Shown: one piece after another, positions 1 to 4,554 of the stretch
How positions within the stretch are numbered: position 1 is the stretch's first letter
Layout of the letters: each line of letters starts with the position of its first letter
Assembly (NCBI GenBank): GCA_027058345.1
Contig: JALUTC010000060.1
Coordinates: 1-5,750, forward strand
DNA from: an archaeon
GTDB lineage: Archaea; Hydrothermarchaeota; Hydrothermarchaeia; JALTZZ01; JALUTC01
Length of the DNA stretch: 5,750 bases
Reading direction: 5' to 3'
Program-made: the position numbers and the translations under genes
The notes under the pieces: generated by a model
What the model saw: only the letters and a program-made list of their open reading frames with translations
What the model was told of the DNA's origin: nothing
Database searches by the model: none

Positions 1-170
1 CTTATCTTCTTACCAGAATATTGTCTCGTAATTTCGAATCTCTCGTTTACAAATCCAAAGTGATATTTAAGCATATTATAAAATCCACTTGGTTCATTTG
101 GTATATATTTCATAATCTCGTCATCAATTATCTTGGAAATCTTTGATAGAAATTGTTTTACCTCTTCCAT
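1..170 (-). CDS. Probable polyprenyl (isoprenoid) diphosphate synthase, N-terminal fragment
   Basis: Partial gene: 56 complete codons from an ATG at 170-168, running leftward off the window. The readable protein starts MEEVKQFLSK and contains FYNMLKYHFGF (about residues 30-40) and then SGKKIR at the cut edge. A tyrosine/histidine helix (MLxYHxG) followed by a G-K-K/R-x-R element is what the N-terminus of trans-polyprenyl diphosphate synthases looks like, where GKR(x)RP precedes the first Asp-rich motif. These enzymes condense isopentenyl diphosphate with an allylic diphosphate to make C15-C25 chains, the precursors of archaeal ether lipids. The catalytic DDxxD motifs lie outside the window, so the call rests on this short similarity and on the divergent geranylgeranyl reductase next door, which acts on the same lipid chains. 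The start is supported by a GGAGG eight bases upstream. Chain length cannot be predicted. Confidence 0.62.
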   Translation of the reverse strand, partial: MEEVKQFLSKISKIIDDEIMKYIPNEPSGFYNMLKYHFGFVNERFEITRQYSGKKI

Positions 171-177
171 TTATAAT
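170..177 (+). promoter_or_regulatory. Putative TATA box for geranylgeranyl reductase
   Basis: The string TTTATAAT is centred about 27 bases upstream of the ATG at 201. That is the distance expected between an archaeal TATA box and the transcription start if the mRNA begins at the start codon (leaderless). No Shine-Dalgarno site precedes the ATG, which agrees with this. The bases just upstream are pyrimidine-rich (CTCTTCC), so a classic purine BRE is not seen. The box touches the start codon of the divergent gene. Confidence 0.45.
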
Positions 178-178
178 T

Positions 179-183
179 CCTCC
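179..183 (-). promoter_or_regulatory. Shine-Dalgarno site of the minus-strand prenyl synthase gene
   Basis: On the minus strand the sequence reads GGAGG, followed by eight bases and then ATG at 170-168. It is the strongest ribosome-binding site in the window; most plus-strand genes here have nothing comparable. It sits inside a five-codon mini reading frame (ATGGAGGAATTATAA, 185-171) whose stop directly abuts the gene's ATG, so the GGAGG may be partly coincidental if the transcript is leaderless. Confidence 0.55.
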
Positions 184-188
184 ATAAT

Positions 189-196
189 AATATAAA
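189..196 (-). promoter_or_regulatory. Putative TATA box for the minus-strand prenyl synthase
   Basis: Read on the minus strand this is TTTATATT, centred about 23 bases from the ATG at 170, close to the spacing expected for a transcript starting at or next to the start codon. The same bases contain TATAAA on the plus strand, but they lie only 5-10 bases before the plus-strand ATG at 201, too close to serve that gene. The region is AT-rich, so chance matches are likely and confidence is limited. Confidence 0.38.
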
Positions 197-200
197 TAAT

Positions 201-1307
201 ATGGAAAGATATGACGTTGCAATAATTGGCGCAGGAGTTTCTGGTGGTGTTGCTGCTTACATCTTGTCGAAACATATGAATGTTATCGTTTTTGAGAAGT
301 ATAAATTGCCAAGATATAAGTTATGTGGTGGAGGTATAACTAATAAGACAATATCATTTCTAAAAAGTATTGGTTTAGATATCAACAAATCCTTAATCGA
401 AAGTTATATCAATGAGATTGAAATAAAAATAAAGAATGAAAAGAAGGTGTTAAAATTTAAAGAACCTCTTGGTATACTTACTAGAAGAGATTTATTCGAC
501 GAATATCTGATAAGGAAATCAGAGGCTGAAATTCTTGATGAGACGAAGGTTTTAGATGTAAATATATGCGGGAATGAGGTTATAATAAAGACTAATAGGG
601 GAGAATATAAATCAAGATATTTACTCGGATGTGATGGTGCAACGAGTTTAGTCAAGAGAAAATTTTTTGAAATGGAAAAAGAGATAGGTGTTGCTGCTCA
701 AATAGAAATTCCAATTACTTATAAAAGAATATTCATAGATTTTGATGTTGTGAAGAATGGTTATGCATGGATATTTCCTAAGAGAAATTTTTCAAGCATT
801 GGTGTTGGTTATATTAGAGAATATGAAAAACTTCCTATAAAAAAGGTGTTAGAGAATTTTTTATCATCCTTAGGTCTGAGTTATGAAGGTTTAAAAATTA
901 AGGTACATCCATTACCATATTTCATAGGTAGGAAGAATGTTGTATATAGAAGGAATATATGTATATGTGGGGATGCTGCAAATTTAATTGACCCGGTTAC
1001 AGGTGAAGGAACGTTTAATGCTGCATACTCAGCATATCTTGCATCGAAAGCAATACTTGAAGGAGATTTAACGTTGTATGAAAAATATTACCTTGATACA
1101 ATTTATAAAGAGATGAAGAGAGCAAGTTTAATAGCCAAAATATTTTATCAAAAGAAAGAATTTTCAAAATATTTATTATTAAATACTAATTTCTTTGAAG
1201 AAATGCTTAACTGTATATGTAACGATGGCAGATGTTATACAAGGAATTATTATATAAACATATTGAAATTGATACCACTTTATATAATGTCAAAGATTAG
1301 GATTTAA
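201..1307 (+). CDS. Geranylgeranyl reductase family flavoprotein (archaeal lipid saturation)
   Basis: A 368-residue FAD-dependent oxidoreductase. Members of this family reduce the double bonds of geranylgeranyl chains, typically in digeranylgeranylglycerophospholipid, to give the saturated phytanyl chains of archaeal membranes. Visible motifs, in order: the Rossmann FAD-binding IIGAGVSGG at residues 8-16; the acidic end of the second strand, FEK (31-33); the family signature KLCGGG (40-45) with the conserved cysteine at 42; GCDGATS (143-149); the substrate-site YAWIFPK (188-194); and the second FAD site CGDAANLIDPVTGEG (256-270). It is at the short end of the family (many members are about 390-450 residues), but the FAD and substrate domains look complete. 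The C-terminus carries three close cysteines (338, 340, 345) and a hydrophobic, basic tail that may touch the membrane. The first ATG is used because the FAD motif starts within ten residues of it. Divergent from a probable prenyl diphosphate synthase, which fits a lipid role. Confidence 0.9.
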   Translation: MERYDVAIIGAGVSGGVAAYILSKHMNVIVFEKYKLPRYKLCGGGITNKTISFLKSIGLDINKSLIESYINEIEIKIKNEKKVLKFKEPLGILTRRDLFDEYLIRKSEAEILDETKVLDVNICGNEVIIKTNRGEYKSRYLLGCDGATSLVKRKFFEMEKEIGVAAQIEIPITYKRIFIDFDVVKNGYAWIFPKRNFSSIGVGYIREYEKLPIKKVLENFLSSLGLSYEGLKIKVHPLPYFIGRKNVVYRRNICICGDAANLIDPVTGEGTFNAAYSAYLASKAILEGDLTLYEKYYLDTIYKEMKRASLIAKIFYQKKEFSKYLLLNTNFFEEMLNCICNDGRCYTRNYYINILKLIPLYIMSKIRI

Positions 1308-1322
1308 GTAGAAATTGTAAAG

Positions 1323-1330
1323 TTTTATTA
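1323..1330 (+). promoter_or_regulatory. Putative TATA box of the 1353-5750 operon
   Basis: TTTTATTA is centred about 27 bases upstream of the ATG at 1353, the spacing expected for a leaderless archaeal transcript. No Shine-Dalgarno site lies before that ATG: the intervening bases are almost all A and T. The same spacing is seen before the ATG at 201. This would be the main promoter for the six-gene string beginning with the small membrane protein. Confidence 0.42.
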
Positions 1331-1349
1331 ATCATTATTTTTTATTAAA
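1323..1349 (+). terminator. T-rich stretch, possible terminator of the reductase gene
   Basis: The 45-base spacer after the reductase stop contains T runs (TTTT at 1323-1326, TTTTTT at 1338-1343) without an obvious hairpin. Archaeal RNA polymerase commonly terminates at such U-rich stretches. The same bases also hold the likely promoter of the next gene, so the two functions overlap. Evidence is compositional only. Confidence 0.35.
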
Positions 1350-1352
1350 TTT

Positions 1353-1571
1353 ATGGATTGGCTGAAGGAGATATTGATTGGAGTTATTCTTGTAATACTT
1401 GGTGGAATTCTTACATGGAAATTCTTCAGCGCCTTTCTAAAGGTATTGCTTGGAATAATAGGCCCTATTCTTCTAGCTTTAGGTGTAATATTGCTTTGGA
1501 TTGGTATAGAAGATAAGAGGATGGAGAGCGAGCTTAAAGAAATAGAGAAAGAGATTGAAGAAAAGAAGTAA
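1353..1571 (+). CDS. Small two-helix membrane protein of unknown function, upstream of hemA
   Basis: A 72-residue protein that I do not recognise. After a short start (MDWLKE) it has two hydrophobic segments, roughly residues 7-22 and 30-50, rich in Ile, Leu, Val and Gly, separated by a short loop with WKFF and a lysine. From residue 52 on it is highly charged: about twenty residues of alternating Glu and Lys (for example ESELKEIEKEIEE) that should form a cytoplasmic helix or short coiled coil. The hairpin topology suggests both ends face the same side. Its stop codon (1569-1571) is one base before the hemA ATG at 1573, so the two are probably translated together. A role in holding HemA or CbiB at the membrane is possible but only an inference from position. 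Real coding is supported by the leaderless-type promoter spacing and the tight junction. Confidence 0.75.
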   Translation: MDWLKEILIGVILVILGGILTWKFFSAFLKVLLGIIGPILLALGVILLWIGIEDKRMESELKEIEKEIEEKK

Positions 1572-1572
1572 T

Positions 1573-2820
1573 ATGCTAAAAAATTTTATAAATATAGGAG
1601 TATCATATAAAGATTTAGATGTAAATCTTCTTGAACTATTCTTCTTCAACGATGTAAAAAAAATATTGGATGAAATAACTTCAATAGATAATATTGAAGG
1701 TTGCGTTTTATTACAAACATGTAACAGAGTTGAGATTTTTGCTTCATGTAAAGATGTGAGAGTTCATCACGAACTCTTAAAAATATTTATAAATAATTTT
1801 TTATCGAATATTAGCAAAAAAAATATTAGTATAGATATAAATGAAGTTATAGGTAGAGTATTTGTATTAACGAATGCAAATGCCATTAAGAGACTATTTA
1901 GAATAGCGTCAGGATTAGAATCTATGGCGATTGGTGAATATGAAATATTATATCAGATTAAAGATTCATATGAATTCTCTAAAAGGGAAGGATACGTTGA
2001 TGAATTCTTATCAATAATATTTGAAAAGGCAATAAAGGTTGGAAATAAAATTAGAAAAAAGATTGATTTTAAATCATCTATAGTTGATTTAAGCATCGAA
2101 TATTTAAGAAGGAAAGGTGTAGAATTAAAAAATAAGAAAATATTACTTATAGGTGCTGGAAAATTTGCAAGACAAATTCTTAAAAAATTGTACAATAGTA
2201 ATGAGATAATAATTACGAATAGAACATATGAAAGAGCAAAACATTTGGCTGAAAGATTTGGTGCAAAAGTCATAAAATTTGAAGAGTTGAAAAGTAAAAT
2301 ATTATATGTTGATATAATAATTTCCGCAATATATTCAGATAAATATGTTATAAATGCTGCTGATATTCCTGAGAATTCTAACCTTATCATATTAGATTTA
2401 AGCTTTCCAAGAACAATAGATCCGGAAGTATCAAAGAGAGCAATGCTTATAACAATAAATGATTTAAGAGAGATTCATTTCGAATTATTAAATGAGTTAA
2501 AAAGTAAATTATATGAAGCTGAAAAAATCATAGACGAAGAGGTTAATATATTACTGAAGAAGTTTCATGAAGTATATGTAAACGATATAATAAAGAATTT
2601 ATATATAAATGCTGAGAAGCGTAGAATAAAGGAGCTAAATGAATTATATTCTTATATGAGAAACTTAAGCAAAGAGGAAAAATTATTGATTGAAAATTTC
2701 TCAAAAGCTCTCGTAAAATCTATATTAAATCCAATAGTCGAAAATTTAAAATCCCATGCACAACTTCTAGATAAAAAATCCATTGAAATTTTGAGAAGAA
2801 TTTTCTCATACAATGATTGA
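1573..2820 (+). CDS. hemA: Glutamyl-tRNA reductase
   Basis: Reduces the glutamate on glutamyl-tRNA(Glu) with NADPH to glutamate-1-semialdehyde, the first committed step of the C5 route to 5-aminolevulinate and thus to haem, sirohaem and cobalamin. The protein from ATG 1573 has 415 residues, close to the usual 400-450. Domains in order: the N-terminal catalytic domain, opening NIGVSYKDLDV (7-17) and carrying LLQTCNR (46-52) with the catalytic cysteine at 50; the signature SGLESMAIGEYEILYQIK (113-130); the NADPH-binding Rossmann domain with LLIGAGKFAR (191-200) and ITNRTYERA (214-222); DLSFPRTIDPEV (275-286); and a long charged helical C-terminal dimerisation domain (about 305-415). A TTG at 1555 would add six residues, but those overlap the upstream gene and the family starts close to the GVS motif, so the ATG is preferred. 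One base follows the upstream stop; the 3' end overlaps cbiB by eight bases. Confidence 0.95.
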   Translation: MLKNFINIGVSYKDLDVNLLELFFFNDVKKILDEITSIDNIEGCVLLQTCNRVEIFASCKDVRVHHELLKIFINNFLSNISKKNISIDINEVIGRVFVLTNANAIKRLFRIASGLESMAIGEYEILYQIKDSYEFSKREGYVDEFLSIIFEKAIKVGNKIRKKIDFKSSIVDLSIEYLRRKGVELKNKKILLIGAGKFARQILKKLYNSNEIIITNRTYERAKHLAERFGAKVIKFEELKSKILYVDIIISAIYSDKYVINAADIPENSNLIILDLSFPRTIDPEVSKRAMLITINDLREIHFELLNELKSKLYEAEKIIDEEVNILLKKFHEVYVNDIIKNLYINAEKRRIKELNELYSYMRNLSKEEKLLIENFSKALVKSILNPIVENLKSHAQLLDKKSIEILRRIFSYND

Positions 2821-3748
2821 AGAATTTCTCATCCTATTTTTCGCACTAATCCTAGATTTCATATACCCATTTCATAAAGGAATCTTGTTAAAGTTACATC
2901 CTGTATACACATCGTTTAAATTAGCCTTTAAATTATATAAACCGTATGCCTCAAAAATCTACGGTGTATTAATCTGGTTCGTAGTAATTTTCTCACACAT
3001 ATTATTATATTATTTAATTTATATTTTGATAATGAATAATAAAATTTTATCAATTATATATCTCGGTATAATATTGAAGTTGTCAATTTCTGCTAGATTA
3101 TTGATTAAAACGTTAAACGAAATTTACAAATCTTTTAAAGAAGGAAATATAGAAAGGGCGAGGTTTTTAACTCAAGGAATTGTGAGAAGAAATGTTTATA
3201 AACTTGATGACAAGCATGTTATTTCTGCTGCAATAGAATCATGTGCAGAAAGCTTAAACGATGGCTTTATATCGCCTACATTTTATTACACATTTCTAGG
3301 ACCATTTGGAGCATTATTTCAAAGACTTGTCAACACATTAGATTCTGCACTTGGATATAAATATGAGAGGATAAAGGATGTGGGGTGGTTTTCTGCAAAA
3401 ATGGATACAATCATAAATTATATTCCTGCAAGATTAACCTCTATGTATATTATTTTGGCATCAATGCTTCTTGGATATAATTGGAAAAATTCGATAGGAA
3501 TACTTTTAAGAGATAGGAATAAAACACAAAGTAAGAATGCTGGGTATCCAATTTCAGCAATTTCAGGTGCCTTAGGAATAAGGCTTGAAAAGCCTGGGCA
3601 TTATTCAATAGGAGAAAACTTGAAGAATATAGAGTACGAGGACATTTTACGTGCAAGAAATGTGGCAATCGTCTCAATGATTTTGCACATATTTTTCATC
3701 ATCTCATTTTCATTTTTTGTTAAATTTTTAAGTGATAAATTATGGTAA
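2813..3748 (+). CDS. cbiB: Adenosylcobinamide-phosphate synthase (cobalamin biosynthesis membrane protein CbiB/CobD)
   Basis: Integral membrane enzyme that joins adenosylcobyric acid to aminopropanol (or its phosphate) to give adenosylcobinamide (phosphate), late in B12 synthesis. The protein has 311 residues, typical of the family. Family landmarks: an N-terminal helix with LILDFIYPF (12-20) and LHPV (28-31); SARLL (93-97); ERARFLTQGIVRRNVYKLD (114-132); AAIESCAESLNDGFISP (139-155); GALFQRLVNTLDSALGYK (166-183); IPARLT (204-209); and KNAGYPISAISGALGIRLE (241-259). Hydrophobic segments are near 3-20, 50-74, 78-97, 208-222 and 284-306. The common AEN in the fourth landmark is AES here, a modest change. 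The ATG at 2813 lies inside the end of hemA, and the stop at 3746-3748 overlaps the start of rps19e by seven bases, so it should be translated in step with both. HemA supplies the tetrapyrrole precursor for this pathway. Confidence 0.92.
   Translation: MIEEFLILFFALILDFIYPFHKGILLKLHPVYTSFKLAFKLYKPYASKIYGVLIWFVVIFSHILLYYLIYILIMNNKILSIIYLGIILKLSISARLLIKTLNEIYKSFKEGNIERARFLTQGIVRRNVYKLDDKHVISAAIESCAESLNDGFISPTFYYTFLGPFGALFQRLVNTLDSALGYKYERIKDVGWFSAKMDTIINYIPARLTSMYIILASMLLGYNWKNSIGILLRDRNKTQSKNAGYPISAISGALGIRLEKPGHYSIGENLKNIEYEDILRARNVAIVSMILHIFFIISFSFFVKFLSDKLW
3731..3735 (+). promoter_or_regulatory. Partial Shine-Dalgarno match before rps19e
   Basis: GTGAT ends six bases before the ATG at 3742 and is complementary to part of the conserved archaeal 16S tail (GGATCACCTCCT). 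It lies inside the end of cbiB, as expected for an internal operon gene. The match is only five bases long, so it is suggestive rather than strong. Confidence 0.4.
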
Positions 3749-4188
3749 CTGTCTACGATGTTCCCGCAGATAAATTAATCAGAAAGGTTGCCGATTACTT
3801 AAAGGATAAAATAACTCCTCCAGAATGGCATATATTCGTTAAAACAGGCCATTTTAAAGAGAGAGCACCAGAACAAGATGATTGGTGGTACATAAGAGCT
3901 GCATCAATTCTAAGAAAACTTTACGTACATGGTCCGATGGGAATAGAAAGGCTTAGAAGAGAATATGGAGGAAGAAAAAATCGAGGACACGCTCCAGAAC
4001 ATACTTATAAAGCAAGTGGAGCTATAATTAGAAAGATTTTGCAACAATTGGAATCAATAGGATTATTAAAGAAGACTCCAAAAGGTAGAGCAATAACTGA
4101 TAAGGCAAGATCCCTATTGGACAGCTTCTCATATGAAATATGGAAAGAATTGATTAAGGAAAATCCTGAATTGAAAAAATACGGATAA
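3742..4188 (+). CDS. rps19e: 30S ribosomal protein S19e
   Basis: A component of the small ribosomal subunit found in archaea and eukaryotes but not bacteria; it binds rRNA in the head region and, in eukaryotes, is needed for 18S rRNA maturation. The 148-residue length is normal. Diagnostic sequence includes TVYDVPADKLI (3-13), a WHIFVKTGHFKERAPEQ region (29-45), DDWWYIRAASILRKLY (46-61), and GPMGIERLRREYGGRKNRG (64-82) followed by HAPEH, with the winged-helix C-terminal half ILQQLESIGLLKKTPKGRAIT (98-118). Its codons look less AT-biased than those of hemA and cbiB, as expected for a conserved, well-expressed gene. The start overlaps the last seven bases of cbiB (ATGGTAA), and PDCD5 follows after 15 bases. 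Confidence 0.97.
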   Translation: MVTVYDVPADKLIRKVADYLKDKITPPEWHIFVKTGHFKERAPEQDDWWYIRAASILRKLYVHGPMGIERLRREYGGRKNRGHAPEHTYKASGAIIRKILQQLESIGLLKKTPKGRAITDKARSLLDSFSYEIWKELIKENPELKKYG

Positions 4189-4203
4189 ATTTTATTATTT
4201 TAT

Positions 4204-4551
4204 ATGGCTAACGAATATTACGAGGATGAAGAACTTGAAGAGATAAGAAGAAGGAAGCTTATGGAATTACAGAGAGAAATTCAGAGAAGAATTGAAGAAG
4301 AGAGGAAGAGACAGGAAGAAGAATTGAAAAGAGAGGCAATTTTGAGACAAATACTAACACCGGAAGCAAGACAAAGACTATATAATATAAAGTTGGTAAA
4401 GCCTGAGCTTGCTACTCAAATAGAAAATCTCTTAATACAATTGGCAGCTTCGGGAAAGATTAATAAAATGATTACCGATGATGAATTGAAGAAAATCTTA
4501 ATGAAAATATCGTCACAAACTAAGAAGGAATTTAGAATAAGAAGAATTTAA
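4204..4551 (+). CDS. PDCD5-family DNA-binding protein (TFAR19 homologue)
   Basis: A small, highly charged protein of 115 residues, matching the family's usual 105-125. Archaeal members bind double-stranded DNA without clear sequence preference; the exact role is not settled, and the eukaryotic homologue PDCD5 is linked to apoptosis and chaperonin binding. Visible parts: an acidic, disordered N-terminus (YYEDEELEEI, 5-14); a long basic/acidic helix with RRRKLMELQREIQRRIEEE (15-33); and the compact helical core with the family signature ILTPEARQRLYNIKLVKPE (50-68), QIENLLIQLAASGKI (72-86), then ITDDELKKIL (90-99) and a basic tail KKEFRIRRI. It lies 15 AT-only bases after rps19e, with no Shine-Dalgarno site and no convincing TATA box at the leaderless distance. 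Pairing with S19e is, from general knowledge, common in archaea. Confidence 0.93.
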   Translation: MANEYYEDEELEEIRRRKLMELQREIQRRIEEERKRQEEELKREAILRQILTPEARQRLYNIKLVKPELATQIENLLIQLAASGKINKMITDDELKKILMKISSQTKKEFRIRRI

Positions 4552-4554
4552 AAT

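Noticed and set aside
191..196. Perfect TATAAA on the plus strand as promoter of the reductase
   Set aside because: It is only 5-10 bases before the ATG at 201, so transcription would start inside the gene and remove the FAD motif. It fits better as part of the minus-strand box.
404..655. 83-codon minus-strand open frame
   Set aside because: Shadow of the geranylgeranyl reductase; no motif and biased composition.
1555..1572. TTG at 1555 as the hemA start, adding six residues
   Set aside because: It overlaps the end of the upstream gene, adds residues (KKRSN) not expected before the family's GVS motif, and an ATG lies at 1573, one base after the upstream stop.
1807..1828. Run of eight A flanked by two copies of AATATTAG, as a slippage site or repeat
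   Set aside because: The hemA frame is intact across it and matches the family on both sides. Such short repeats are expected in AT-rich DNA.
1953..2390. 145-codon open frame on the minus strand
   Set aside because: It lies wholly inside hemA, which has all its family motifs. The minus reading is Ile/Leu/Phe/Ser-rich, as expected from the complement of an AT-rich coding strand.
3450..3677. 75-codon minus-strand open frame
   Set aside because: Shadow of cbiB across its conserved C-terminal landmarks; nothing recognisable.
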